64,000 bases of DNA, taken from assembly GCA_021654635.1 (NCBI GenBank), contig AP025179.1, forward strand, positions 434,001 through 498,000, written 5' to 3'. This DNA is from Mycobacterium kiyosense (lineage in GTDB: Bacteria; Actinomycetota; Actinomycetes; Mycobacteriales; Mycobacteriaceae). The stretch's first letter is position 1. Every line of letters begins with the position of its first letter. A program made the translations under genes and the position numbers. The notes below the pieces were generated by a model. The model was not told the origin of the DNA. It saw only the letters and a program-made list of their open reading frames with translations, and ran no database searches. Below, piece by piece: positions 27,646-37,334 of the stretch.

Positions 27646-27707
27646 CGTGAGCGGCCGCAAATGTACGGTCCACGGCGCTTTTGGACGGCATTTTGGGGCC
27701 GCTCACG
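27646..27707. terminator. Stem-loop between convergent AI-2E permease and mmpL3 genes
   Basis: An 11-bp perfect inverted repeat (CGTGAGCGGCC at 27646-27656 and its complement at 27697-27707) encloses a 40-base loop with a smaller GTCC/GGAC pairing. It lies in the gap between two convergent genes and has no U-tract on either side. It could end both transcripts as a non-canonical or factor-assisted terminator. The function is inferred from position. Confidence 0.5.
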
Positions 27708-27742
27708 GCGTGGGGGCGCGCAGCGAAGGGACGTCCGCCAGC

Positions 27743-30678
27743 TCAGATGCGGCGGCCCTCGCGGCGCAACAGATCCTGCGCGGACAGTCCGCCGCCGCCG
27801 GTACGCCGACGCCGCCCGGGGTCCACCGCGTTCTCGTCCTGGATGTCGCGCGCCTTGAGTTTCTCGGTGGCGGTATCGGAGTCGTTCTCGGCAGGACGTT
27901 GGGCCGGCAGGGCAGCGGTCTTGTCGGCCGGGTCCCCCGGCTCCGGCTTGGTGGCCGAGCGGCCGCCCGCGGCGGGCATCTTGTTGGTCTCGCCCGCGGA
28001 GGGCGGCGGAGTGGTCTTGGCCGGCGGAGCGGTCTTCGGCGCCGGAGCGGTCTTGGGCGTCTGAGCCCGCAGCGGCGCGGTCGGCGGGGCGGGTGCCGAC
28101 GGCGCCGAGGGTGCGGTCGGCGCGGAGGGCGCCGCCGAGGCTGCGGGCCCGTTGCGCGGCGCGCCGCTCTGCGGAGCCGACAGACGCGTCGTCGGAGCGT
28201 CCGCCGGCTGACTCGCAGGCTGAGCCCGAACCGGCGCCGGCGGACCTCCCGCGGGGCCGTTGGACGCGGAGCCCAGCTCGGGCCGACCAGCCGGGCGCGG
28301 CAGCGGCGCCGGGTGCGTCGGGTCGTGCGGCGCCCGCGGGGTCGCCGCCACCAGCCCGGCCGTCACCGGCGGCCGCGCCTTATTGACCGGTCGCTTGCGT
28401 TCGTCGGGCAACTGGATCTCGCCGAGGCCGATGCGGGTCTGCAGGCGCCGCATCCAGCGCGGCGCCCACCAGCAGTCGTCGCCGAGCAGCTTCATCACCG
28501 ACGGCACCAGGAACATCCGGACCACGGTGGCGTCCAGCAGCAGCGCCGCCATCAGGCCGAATGCCAGGTACTTCATCATCACCAGGTCGGAGAACACGAA
28601 CGACCCGGCCACCACGGCCAGCACCAGCGCGGCCGCGGTGATCAGCCGCCCGGTGGTCGCGGTGCCGATCCGGATCGACTCCTGGGTGGACATGCCGTTC
28701 TCCCGGGCCTCGACCATGCGGGAGACCAGGAACACCTCGTAGTCGGTGGCCAGGCCGTAACCGACCGCCACCACCAGGGCGATGATCACCACCATCAGCG
28801 GCGTCGGTGTGAAATTCAGCAGTCCGGCGCCGTGCCCGTCGATGAAGATCCACGTCAAGATCCCCATCGTGGACCCGAGCGTCAACACGCTCATCACCGC
28901 CGCCTTGATCGGCAGCACCACCGATCCGAACGCCAGGAACATCAGCAACATGGTGGTGGTGATCAGCACGATCACCATCAGCGGGGCCTTGTCCACCAGG
29001 CTGTGAATCGAGTCCTGCTCCAGCGCGGGCGTACCCCCCGACAAAGATCTGGATGCCCTTGGGCGGCGTGATCGACCGCAGTTCGGCGAGTTTCCTCGCC
29101 GAATCCGCCGGGTTCGTCAACGCGTTCTGCAGCACCCGCACCGACGGGTCCTTCGAGGCCCCCCGGCGCCTGCGACCGTTCCTGCCACATGTTGGCCGGG
29201 TTGTTGTCCTGCTCGATGAAACCGCTGATCGACATGGCCTTGGCGCGGACATCGGCGATCTGCTGGTCGGTGACCGGCTGATGGTTGGTCGACTGGATCA
29301 CCAGCGTCAGCGGATTGGTCCGGTAGCCGGGGAAGAGCTGGTCGAAATGCTCCTGAGCTTGGCGTGCCGGGTTGTCCGGTGGCAGGTACTTCTCGCTCAT
29401 GCCGCCCAGCGACATGTTGCCCAGCGGGATCCACAGCAGGATCATGCCGAAGGCGATCGGGATGGCGAACGCCAGCGGCCGTTTCATCACGAAGTTCGTC
29501 AGCTTGCCCCAGAAACCCGCCTCGACCTCTTCGCGGGTCTTGGTCTTCTGCAGCCGGTCGGCCAGCCAGTTCAGGTAAGCCCGCGACACCTTCCAGTTCC
29601 GCAGGAACGGCACCCGGAACGCGGTCCGCACCCCCAGCGCGTCGACATGCTTGCCCAGCACACCCAGGCAGGCCGGCAGCAGCGTGATGGACAGGATCGC
29701 GGCCAGCGAAACCGCGGTGATCAGGGCGTAGGTCAGCGACTTCACGAAGCCCTGCGGCAACAGCAGCAGGCTGGCGCCCGACGCGGCGATCAGGACCGCC
29801 GAGAACACCACCGTCCGGCCGGCCGTCATCACCGTGCGGCGGACGGCGGACTCCGTGTCATACCCCTCGGCGATCTCCTCCCGGAACCTGCTCACCACGA
29901 ACAGCCCGTAGTCCACCGCGATGCCCAGGCCGATCAGCGACACGACCGGCTGGGCGAAGAAGTGCACCGGCCCGAACATCGCGATCAACCGCAGGATGCC
30001 CAGCGAGCCGGCGATGCTCAGGCCGCCGACCATCACCGGTAGGCAGGCCGCGACCGCGCCGCCGAACACCAGGAACAACACCACCGCGACCAGCGGCAGC
30101 GCCAGCACCTCCATGCGGCGCTGGTCGGTGGCGATGGTGCCGGTCAGCGCACTGGCGATCGGCTGCAGCCCGGCCAGTTGGACGGTGCCGCCGTCCAGCT
30201 TCTGCAGCGCGGGTTCGATGTCTTTGAAGTTGGTCAGGATGGTGTCGTCGTCATCGCCCTTGAGTGGGATGGAAACGAACGTGTAGTGCTTGTCGTCGGT
30301 GGCCATGCCCTTGATGACCGGGCTGGTGCTGTCCGGGGCGCGCAGGTAGCCGGCCCAGCCGAGCACCTGCTTGGGGTGGTCGGACACAAACTGGTTGAGC
30401 TCGTCGGTGATCTTCTTCGACCACGCCGGGTCGTTGACCGTCTTGCCGTCCGGAGCCTTGAAAATGGCCACGATGTGGCCGGTGCGGTCGCGCCCGTAGA
30501 CCTCGTCGCCCAGGATCGAGGCCTTGACCGACTGGCTGCCCTCGTCGTAGAACCCGCTCTGCGTGACGTGCTTACCGAGGCTGAGCCCGAAAATGCCGCC
30601 GCCCAGGCACAGCGCCACCGTGACCCCGATTACGATGTACCGCAGTCGGTACACAGTTCGACCCCACCAGGCGAACAC
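27743..30678 (-). CDS. mmpL3: Trehalose monomycolate flippase MmpL3, two frameshifts
   Basis: GTG 30678 (MFAWWGRTVYRLR) is preceded by GAGGAG. The frame breaks at 29159-29164 and at 29034-29039. Both are runs of six G on the coding strand, and deleting one G in each gives a continuous protein of about 977 residues. RND topology is clear. The proton-relay pair Asp256-Tyr257 (GIAVDYGLF) and the second pair in LATDYEVFLVSRM are intact, and a ~190-residue Pro/Ala/Lys-rich cytoplasmic tail follows. MmpL3 exports trehalose monomycolate for the outer membrane and is essential in mycobacteria, so real double inactivation is improbable; sequencing error is the better reading. The order trmB - NYN protein - mmpL3 is that of Rv0208c-Rv0206c. 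Confidence 0.93.
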
Positions 30679-30754
30679 GTATGCTCCTCACCGGATCTGT
30701 AGCGACCCACGCATTGAACTGCACTGCTTTTCGATTTTCTCCGACGCTCGCTCC

Positions 30755-31504
30755 CTATACCCGCGAGGTCAACAGCGAGGACAGCGGCCGGAACGGCTGC
30801 AACCATGCTCCCTGCTCGGGTAGCGAATCCAGGCCGATCCGCGGCAGTGGCTCCCGGAAAACACCTGCGATGTCCTCCAGGTCGACGAACTCCAAGCTAT
30901 CCGACGCTAGCGCCCAACTAGCGTGTTCACGAAATCCAAGCACTTGAACAGGGGTTCCGCCGCGCGCCACCTCCTCCAGCGGCAGCCGGAACGCCTGGCC
31001 GTCGGCGGAAGCCACCATCAGCGCCGCCAGACCCTCCCGATACCGCAGCTCGATGTGCTCGAGCATGTCGCGGTCGACGTCGCTGTCCTCGTCGATCTTC
31101 GGCTTGGCGAAGACCGCGAAACCGACGTTGCGCAGCGCGTCCACCCACGGGCGCACCACCTCGGCGCTGCCGGGGGCGATATTGGTGAAGACGGTTGCCT
31201 CCGGCTCGATCCGGACGTCCGGCTCATCGACCATCCGATTGGCGATCTCGGCGGTGCGGGCCAGCAGCCACCGGCCCAGCGCATCGAAGCGGGGCCGTTC
31301 CACGCCCGTCGGACGGCGCCCCAGGATGGAGCCCAGCCCCATGTCGAGATTGGGCGCGTCCCACACCAACAGGACGCGCTTCACCGCCTGCTGGGCCGGG
31401 GCCGCCAGGCCGGCCAATCCTTCCTGCACCATGTCACCGGCCGCCAGCATCGGGCGGGCCAGGGCTTCCGACGGTGGGGTTTCATCGGTTTCGGTCAGGC
31501 TCAT
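30755..31504 (-). CDS. NYN/LabA-like domain protein (Rv0207c-like)
   Basis: The chosen start ATG 31504 overlaps the trmB stop (ATGA), giving 249 residues; ATG 31525 would add seven. The core LLVWDAPNLDMGLGSIL has the first Asp and Asn of a NYN (PIN-like) nuclease fold. Further acidic residues occur in DEDSDVDRDM and VASADGQAFRLPLEEV, where PIN-type domains carry metal ligands. That suggests an RNA-processing or RNA-binding enzyme, unproved. It is co-transcribed between trmB and mmpL3, an order conserved in M. tuberculosis. Confidence 0.8.
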   Translation of the reverse strand: MSLTETDETPPSEALARPMLAAGDMVQEGLAGLAAPAQQAVKRVLLVWDAPNLDMGLGSILGRRPTGVERPRFDALGRWLLARTAEIANRMVDEPDVRIEPEATVFTNIAPGSAEVVRPWVDALRNVGFAVFAKPKIDEDSDVDRDMLEHIELRYREGLAALMVASADGQAFRLPLEEVARGGTPVQVLGFREHASWALASDSLEFVDLEDIAGVFREPLPRIGLDSLPEQGAWLQPFRPLSSLLTSRV

Positions 31505-32247
31505 CTGTCTTCGCGCCTCTTCCATACGAACTCGCAGACGCTGCTGCCCGCTTCTTGAGCTTTCGTCTCGTACTTGGTGGTGGGACGGGTCACCGAGATC
31601 GGCAACGCTTCGGCGCCGGGGTCGACGCGCACCAGCCGGTGCTCGGCGTCACCGACCGCGGCAATGTGCTCGGCGTAGCCAGGGTGATCGGTGGCCGCGT
31701 GCAGCACACCTGCTGGGAGTAGCCGATCCGCGATCAGGGAAACCGTGCCGGTCTGCAGCAACCGGCGCTTGTGGTGGCGCGCTTTGGGCCACGGGTCGGG
31801 GAAGAACACCCGGACCCCGGTCAGCGAGGCGGGCGCGATCAGATCCTTGAGCACGTCCACGCCGTTCCCGCGGATCAGGCGGATGTTGGTGACGCCGGCG
31901 TTGTCGATCGCGCACAACAGTTGCGCGAGGCCGCGCCGGTAGATCTCCACAGCGATCACGTCGATGTCCGGTTCGGCCTGTGCCATCGCCAGCGTCGAGG
32001 TGCCGCTGCCGCAGCCGATCTCCACGACCAGGGGGGCGTCCCGGCCGAACCAGGCACGCGTATCCAGCGGCGCACCGTCGTCGGCCTGCCGTCCGAGCTG
32101 CGGAAACAGCCGGTCCCAGGTCTCCCGCTGGGTGTCGGACAACGCCGAACGCCGAGACCGGAAACTGGTGGGCGGCAGATAACCCCAGGGCGTGTCGGGC
32201 CGTAACCCCACCCCGGGTTGCGCATGCATTCGTCCATGGTGGCCCAT
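31501..32247 (-). CDS. trmB: tRNA (guanine-N7)-methyltransferase
   Basis: The protein has 248 residues. I chose ATG 32247 because the sequence after it (MGHHGRMHAQPGVGL) matches the M. tuberculosis protein; the frame stays open upstream but that part is shadow of the plus-strand gene. The SAM site is VVEIGCGSGTSTLAMA. The TrmB signature FFPDPWPKARHHKRRLLQ and the C-terminal TKYETKAQ are present. The enzyme methylates G46 in the tRNA variable loop. It heads an operon with the NYN protein and mmpL3. Confidence 0.95.
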   Translation of the reverse strand: MGHHGRMHAQPGVGLRPDTPWGYLPPTSFRSRRSALSDTQRETWDRLFPQLGRQADDGAPLDTRAWFGRDAPLVVEIGCGSGTSTLAMAQAEPDIDVIAVEIYRRGLAQLLCAIDNAGVTNIRLIRGNGVDVLKDLIAPASLTGVRVFFPDPWPKARHHKRRLLQTGTVSLIADRLLPAGVLHAATDHPGYAEHIAAVGDAEHRLVRVDPGAEALPISVTRPTTKYETKAQEAGSSVCEFVWKRREDR

Positions 32248-32382
32248 GAACCGCGGATGTAGCCGCCTCTGGTCCGGATTGATACCTAACAGTTGCCTTC
32301 GGCTGGTAACGGGGGACACCTGGCTCGCGCGCCGTCGGCGACAATGCCACCATTCGGTGGGGGCTGGCACGGGCCAGGAAGC

Positions 32383-33381
32383 GTGAACAGGACGAGGAGC
32401 AGGGGGCACCAGATTTTCGTCGACGAGCTGACTTTGTTCGCCCGACACGCCGCTGACCAGCGGATAACGGCCATCGCCGATCGAGTCGCCGCGCCGCTGG
32501 CGGTGGCCGTCCGCGGCCGTCGAGGCGTGGGCGGCAGCACCGTCGCCCGGGTCCTGGACCGCGCGGGTTCGGGCATCCGGGTGCAAAGCACGGCCGCCGA
32601 CCTGACCGTCCACGTCCTGGCCGAAGTCGTCAAACCCGAGGACACCCGGGCGCCGCGTCCGTCGCTGGCGGTGCTGAACAAGGCCGACGCAAGCCTGGCC
32701 GGCGGTGGGTCCCCCGGCGCGTGGTGCGACAGATTCGCCGAGTTGCTCGGTGCGCCGGTGGTGGCGATGAGCGGGTTGCTCGCCGCCGCGGCGCTGGACG
32801 ACCTCGACGCGCAGTGCTGGGCGGGTCTGCGGGAGCTGGCCGCCGACCCCGGCGCGTTCGCCGGGCTGGACGGCTCCTTCGACGGTTTTCTGGCCGCGCC
32901 GCTCGCGGTGGCGTCGTCGACGCGGGCCCGGTTGCTGCAGAAGCTCGACCTTTTCGGAATCGCTTTGACGGTGGCGGCGCTGCGTCGCGGCGCCGGCCCG
33001 GCGCAGGTCCGGGCGTTGTGGTGGCGGGCCAGCGGCGTCGACGCGGTGCTGCGGCAACTGGCGACGTCCGGCGCCGAGGTGCGCTACCGGCGGATGCTGC
33101 GCGCGGTCGACGAATTGGAGGCGCTCGCGGTGCGCGACGACGCGGTGGGTGCGTTCCTGTCCCGCGACGACACGGTGACCGCCCGGATGACGACCGCCCT
33201 CGACGTCGTCGACGCCAGCGGCCTGGACCCCGGTCCGGACGCTCCGCTGGCACGCGCCGTGCACTGGCAGCGCCGCGCACCGCGCAGTGATCTGCATCGC
33301 GCCTGTGCGCGCGACATCACCCGGGGATCGCTGCGACTGTGGTCGCGAACCGGCGCGCTGCCACGTCGGGAGTCGGTGTGA
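32383..33381 (+). CDS. Dynamin-like GTPase-related protein A (Rv0209-like)
   Basis: The 332-residue protein starts at GTG 32383, after AGGAA. RGRRGVGGST (about residues 43-52) resembles a degenerate P-loop, lacking the Lys of GKS/T. LAVLNKAD (about 94-101) looks like a G4 motif, and the distal part is helical. Together with the next gene, which it overlaps by 4 bp, it looks like a paired bacterial dynamin-like system comparable in layout to IniA/IniC. No membrane segment is seen in this partner. It corresponds to Rv0209, whose function is not established. The GTPase assignment is inference from two short motifs. Confidence 0.65.
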   Translation: MNRTRSRGHQIFVDELTLFARHAADQRITAIADRVAAPLAVAVRGRRGVGGSTVARVLDRAGSGIRVQSTAADLTVHVLAEVVKPEDTRAPRPSLAVLNKADASLAGGGSPGAWCDRFAELLGAPVVAMSGLLAAAALDDLDAQCWAGLRELAADPGAFAGLDGSFDGFLAAPLAVASSTRARLLQKLDLFGIALTVAALRRGAGPAQVRALWWRASGVDAVLRQLATSGAEVRYRRMLRAVDELEALAVRDDAVGAFLSRDDTVTARMTTALDVVDASGLDPGPDAPLARAVHWQRRAPRSDLHRACARDITRGSLRLWSRTGALPRRESV

Positions 33382-34907
33382 CGCGCGACGACCCGGTCGG
33401 CCGGGTCGACGCCCTGGTGGGTTCCATCGGGCCGAACCTGACGGCGCCGGTGGTCAACCGCCGGGACGTGGTGCTGGTCACCGGCCCCTGGCTGGCCGGG
33501 GTGACCGCGGTGGCCACCGCGCTGCGCCAAGGGCTGCCGCAGCACACCTTCGTCGAGTCGGCCGAGCTGGAATCCGGTGCAGCGCCCAAGGCGGTGGTGT
33601 TCGTGGTCTCGGCGGCCGCCCCGCTGACCGATTCCGACTGCGCCCTACTGGACGCCGCCGCCGAGAACACCGACGTGGTGGTGGCCGTGGTCACCAAAAT
33701 CGACGTGCACTACGCCTGGCGCGACGTGCTGGCCGCCAACCAGGCCAAGCTGGCCGGGCATGCGCCGCGCTACGCCCAGGTGCCGTGGGTCGGAGTGGCC
33801 GCCGCGCCGGAAGTGGGTGACCCGCAGGTCGACGACTTGATCGCCGCAGTGCAGGGGCAGCTGGCCGATTCCGACACCGCCCGGCGCAATCGGCTACGGG
33901 CCTGGGAATCGCGGCTGCAGAAGGCGGCGCAGCGGTTCGACCGCGACGCCGACGGCGCCGGGCGCCGGGCCCGGGTCGACGCGCTGCGCGAGGAGCGCAG
34001 CGCCGCGTTGCGGCAGCGCCGCCAGTCCAGGTCCGAGCGCACGATCACGTTGCGCGGCCAGATCCAGCAGGCCCGGGTCCAGTTGTCGTACTTCGCGCGA
34101 AACCGGTGCTCCTCGGTGCGCACCGAGCTGCAGGAGGACATCGCGGGCCTGCCGCGGCGCGCGATGGCCGGGTTCGAGGAGCAGGTGCGGGCGCGGCTGG
34201 GTGAGGTCGCCGACGAGGTGGCCGCCGGCGTCGACACCGACCTCGTCGAGGTCGCGCGCCACGTCGGCGTGCCGCTGGAGCTGCCCGCCGCCGAGCGCCC
34301 GACCGTCCCGGTGCCGCCGGCCCAGCTGAAATCCCGCCGGCTGGAGACCCGGCTGCTGATGGTGTTCGGGGTGGCGTTCGGGCTGGGTGTCGCGCTGACG
34401 CTGAGCCGGGTGGTGGCCGGTCTGGCACCGCGGCTGCACCCGGGCCTGACGGCCGCCGGGATCGCGGTGTGCTTGGCGCTGGGTTTGGCCATGGCGGCGT
34501 GGGTGGTGCACATCCGCACCCTGCTGGGTGACCGGGCCGCGCTCGACCGCTGGGTGGGGGAGGCGACGTCGGCGTTGCGGTCGGTGCTGGAGCAGACGGT
34601 GGCCAGCCGGGTGGTGCTCGCCGAGTCGCTGCTGAGCACCGAGGTGACCGCCTACGACGAGGTGGAGAACGCGCGGGTGACCGACAAGGTGAGCCTGATC
34701 GACGGTGAACTGCGCGAGCACGCCCTGGCCGCGGCGCGTGCCGCCGCCGCGCGCGATCGGGAGATGCCGACGATCCAGGCCGCCCTGGATGCGGTGCGCG
34801 CCGAACTCGGCGACCCCGGCCACCCCTTAGCTCCTGAAGCAGCACCCGGCGCCTCCGCCGATTCGACCGCCGCCCCGCGTCCAACCGCAGGTGGTGGCGG
34901 ATTCTGA
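33378..34907 (+). CDS. Dynamin-like GTPase-related protein B (Rv0210-like)
   Basis: This 509-residue protein starts at GTG 33378, overlapping the previous stop as GTGA. VLVTGPWLAGVTAVATAL is at the place of a P-loop but lacks Lys. VVAVVTKIDVHY carries a good G4-like TKID. A long helical, partly coiled region (about residues 165-310) precedes a hairpin of two membrane helices (about 325-385) and a helical tail ending in Gly-rich sequence. The layout of GTPase-like domain, helical bundle and membrane hairpin resembles dynamin-like proteins that remodel membranes. It lies upstream of pckG but has a separate promoter region between. Confidence 0.68.
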   Translation: MTRDDPVGRVDALVGSIGPNLTAPVVNRRDVVLVTGPWLAGVTAVATALRQGLPQHTFVESAELESGAAPKAVVFVVSAAAPLTDSDCALLDAAAENTDVVVAVVTKIDVHYAWRDVLAANQAKLAGHAPRYAQVPWVGVAAAPEVGDPQVDDLIAAVQGQLADSDTARRNRLRAWESRLQKAAQRFDRDADGAGRRARVDALREERSAALRQRRQSRSERTITLRGQIQQARVQLSYFARNRCSSVRTELQEDIAGLPRRAMAGFEEQVRARLGEVADEVAAGVDTDLVEVARHVGVPLELPAAERPTVPVPPAQLKSRRLETRLLMVFGVAFGLGVALTLSRVVAGLAPRLHPGLTAAGIAVCLALGLAMAAWVVHIRTLLGDRAALDRWVGEATSALRSVLEQTVASRVVLAESLLSTEVTAYDEVENARVTDKVSLIDGELREHALAAARAAAARDREMPTIQAALDAVRAELGDPGHPLAPEAAPGASADSTAAPRPTAGGGGF

Positions 34908-35085
34908 TCTTCTGAATCGGTCTTGTGAGCAGTCTTATACCTGCCCAGGACTTCCCCCACAAGTGATGCGCGATAACCTGTAACAAAGCGCCATCGCTGT
35001 GAGTAGCCACATGCGTTCGTGCCCACGGGACCCTAACAAACCGACAACCGCCGATTACGCAGCAGCAGAATTCAGGAGAGTTCGA

Positions 35086-36906
35086 ATGACCTCAGCAACC
35101 ATCCCCGGCTTGGATACCGCACCCACCAAACACAAGGGGTTGCTGTCCTGGGTAGAGGAGGTTGCCGAGCTCACCCAACCCGATCGGGTGGTGTTCACCG
35201 ACGGTTCCGACGAAGAGTTCGCGCGGCTGTCCGAGCAGCTGGTCGAGGCCGGTACGTTCCAGCGCCTGAACCCCGACAAGCACAAGAACTCCTTCCTGGC
35301 GCTGTCGGACCCCTCCGACGTGGCCCGCGTGGAGTCGCGCACGTTCATCTGCTCCGAGCGCGAAGTCGACGCCGGCCCCACCAACAACTGGTACGACCCG
35401 GCCGAGATGCGGTCGCTGATGACGGACCTGTACCGCGGTTGTATGCGCGGTCGCACCATGTACGTGGTGCCGTTCTGCATGGGCCCGCTGGGCGCCGAGG
35501 ACCCCAAGCTCGGCGTGGAGATCACCGACTCGGAGTACGTCGTGGTGTCCATGCGCACCATGACCCGGATGGGCAAGGCCGCGCTGGACAAGATCGGGGA
35601 CGACGGCTTCTTCGTCAAGGCGCTGCACTCGGTGGGTGCTCCGCTGGAAGAGGGCCAGCAGGACGTGCCGTGGCCGTGCAACGACACCAAGTACATCACC
35701 CACTTCCCCGAGACCCGCGAGATCTGGAGCTACGGATCGGGCTACGGCGGCAACGCGCTGCTGGGCAAGAAGTGCTACTCGCTGCGGATCGCCTCGGCGA
35801 TGGCCCACGACGAGGGCTGGCTGGCCGAGCACATGCTGATCCTCAAGCTGATCTCGCCGGAGAACAAGGCGTACTACTTCGCCGCGGCGTTCCCGTCGGC
35901 GTGCGGCAAGACCAACCTGGCGATGCTGCAGCCCACCATCCCGGGCTGGCGCGCCGAGACCCTGGGTGACGACATCGCCTGGATGCGATTCGGCAAGGAC
36001 GGCCGGCTCTACGCCGTCAACCCGGAGTTCGGCTTCTTCGGCGTCGCGCCGGGCACCAACTGGAAGTCCAACCCCAACGCCATGAAGACCATCGAGGGCG
36101 GCAACACCGTCTTCACCAACGTGGCGCTGACCGACGACGGCGACGTGTGGTGGGAGGGCCTGGAAGGCGACCCCCAGCACCTGATCGACTGGAAGGGCCG
36201 CGACTGGACGCCGGACAACGGCGAGAAGGCCGCGCACCCGAACTCCCGCTACTGCACCCCGATGTCGCAGTGCCCGATCCTGGCCCCGGAGTGGGACGAC
36301 CCGCAGGGCGTGCCGATCTCGGGCATCCTGTTCGGCGGTCGCCGCAAGACGACGGTCCCGCTGGTCACCGAGGCCCGCGACTGGCAGCACGGCGTGTTCA
36401 TCGGCGCCACCCTGGGCAGCGAGCAGACCGCCGCCGCCGAGGGCAAGGTCGGCAACGTGCGTCGCGACCCGATGGCGATGCTGCCGTTCCTGGGCTACAA
36501 CGTCGGCGACTACCTGGGCCACTGGATCAACCTGGGTAAGCAGGCCGACGAGTCCAAGCTGCCGAAGATCTTCTTCGTGAACTGGTTCCGCCGCGGTGAC
36601 GACGGCCGTTTCCTGTGGCCGGGCTTCGGCGAGAACAGCCGGGTGCTGAAGTGGATCGTGGACCGCATCGAGCACCAGGCCGGCGGCCGGACCACCCCCA
36701 TCGGCACCGTGCCCTCCGCCGAGGACATGGACCTCGAGGGCCTCGACGTGGACGCTGCCGATGTGGCCGCGGCGCTGGAGGTCAACGCCGACGAGTGGCG
36801 CGAGGAGCTGCCGCAGATCGAGGAGTGGCTGGAGTTCGTCGGCGAGAAGCTGCCGACCGGCGTCAAGGACGAGTTCGACGCTTTGAAGGAGCGACTCGCC
36901 CAGTAA
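35086..36906 (+). CDS. pckG: GTP-dependent phosphoenolpyruvate carboxykinase
   Basis: The protein has 606 residues, with start ATG 35086 seven bases after AGGAGAG. It has the family-specific [14 protein letters not shown], with reactive Cys273 inside the kinase-1a loop. [40 protein letters not shown] and [29 protein letters not shown] regions bind GTP and metal. It converts oxaloacetate to phosphoenolpyruvate in gluconeogenesis, needed for growth on fatty acids. It is monocistronic, ended by a strong terminator. It matches M. tuberculosis pckA (Rv0211), also 606 residues. Confidence 0.97.
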   Translation: MTSATIPGLDTAPTKHKGLLSWVEEVAELTQPDRVVFTDGSDEEFARLSEQLVEAGTFQRLNPDKHKNSFLALSDPSDVARVESRTFICSEREVDAGPTNNWYDPAEMRSLMTDLYRGCMRGRTMYVVPFCMGPLGAEDPKLGVEITDSEYVVVSMRTMTRMGKAALDKIGDDGFFVKALHSVGAPLEEGQQDVPWPCNDTKYITHFPETREIWSYGSGYGGNALLGKKCYSLRIASAMAHDEGWLAEHMLILKLISPENKAYYFAAAFPSACGKTNLAMLQPTIPGWRAETLGDDIAWMRFGKDGRLYAVNPEFGFFGVAPGTNWKSNPNAMKTIEGGNTVFTNVALTDDGDVWWEGLEGDPQHLIDWKGRDWTPDNGEKAAHPNSRYCTPMSQCPILAPEWDDPQGVPISGILFGGRRKTTVPLVTEARDWQHGVFIGATLGSEQTAAAEGKVGNVRRDPMAMLPFLGYNVGDYLGHWINLGKQADESKLPKIFFVNWFRRGDDGRFLWPGFGENSRVLKWIVDRIEHQAGGRTTPIGTVPSAEDMDLEGLDVDAADVAAALEVNADEWREELPQIEEWLEFVGEKLPTGVKDEFDALKERLAQ

Positions 36907-36919
36907 CGCGAGCAGACGT

Positions 36920-36953
36920 AAAAGAGCCCCCATTGCCGAATGGGGGCTCTTTT
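36920..36953 (+). terminator. Intrinsic terminator of pckG
   Basis: A 14-bp stem (AAAAGAGCCCCCAT paired with ATGGGGGCTCTTTT) with a six-base loop begins 14 bp after the pckG stop. It ends in a run of T. It is one of the few textbook Rho-independent terminators in this GC-rich window. Confidence 0.92.
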
Positions 36954-37138
36954 CATCTGGCTCGGCCGGGTGGTGAGGGCGGCACGGACCGCTTCAGACG
37001 GTTTGCCGGATAATAATGTTCGGCTGGGCGAACTCACCGATCCACGCCTTTGAACTGCGGATCTAAGGTAACCCTGTTTAAGTAACCGGTAGCCGCGCTA
37101 AGTTGCCATCGGCTGAGAATCGGGTTACCGTCATAGCT

Positions 37139-37290
37139 AGCGAAGGGGAGTAGTTCCAGATCGCCGCGCACAGCCGGCGACTGCGGATGGTCGACATACT
37201 GGCGATCTAGATCGCCCGGTCATCCACCGGAGAGGTTTTCCGGCGAGCGAGACCTTCGGCCGACAGCACGTCGGTCCGAGGTCTCGCCGC
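37139..37290 (+). ncRNA. yybP-ykoY (Mn2+) riboswitch leader
   Basis: The 381-bp gap after the pckG terminator holds this aptamer. The conserved AAGGGGAGTAG (37143-37153), GACATAC (37193-37199) and GCGAGCGAGACCTTCG (37243-37258) occur in the order and spacing of the manganese aptamer. P1 forms between CGAAGG (37141-37146) and CCTTCG (37253-37258). The 3' strand overlaps a nine-base arm GCGAGACCT (37247-37255) that can instead pair with AGGTCTCGC (37279-37287), giving two exclusive structures. No U-tract follows the second hairpin, so control may act by Rho access or by the ribosome-binding site (GGGAGG near 37318). The aptamer type is recognised from sequence; Mn2+ specificity is family knowledge. 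The segment 36954-37138 should carry the promoter, none assigned with confidence. Confidence 0.85.
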
Positions 37291-37334
37291 GCGCCGACGG
37301 ACCAAGGATCGCCAAACGGGAGGATCCACCGGAC

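Noticed and set aside
34908..35085. Possible short gene before pckG (ATG/GTG near 34999)
   Set aside because: It is in frame with pckG and would only extend it, without ribosome-binding site. ATG 35086 has AGGAGAG and gives the 606-residue family length.
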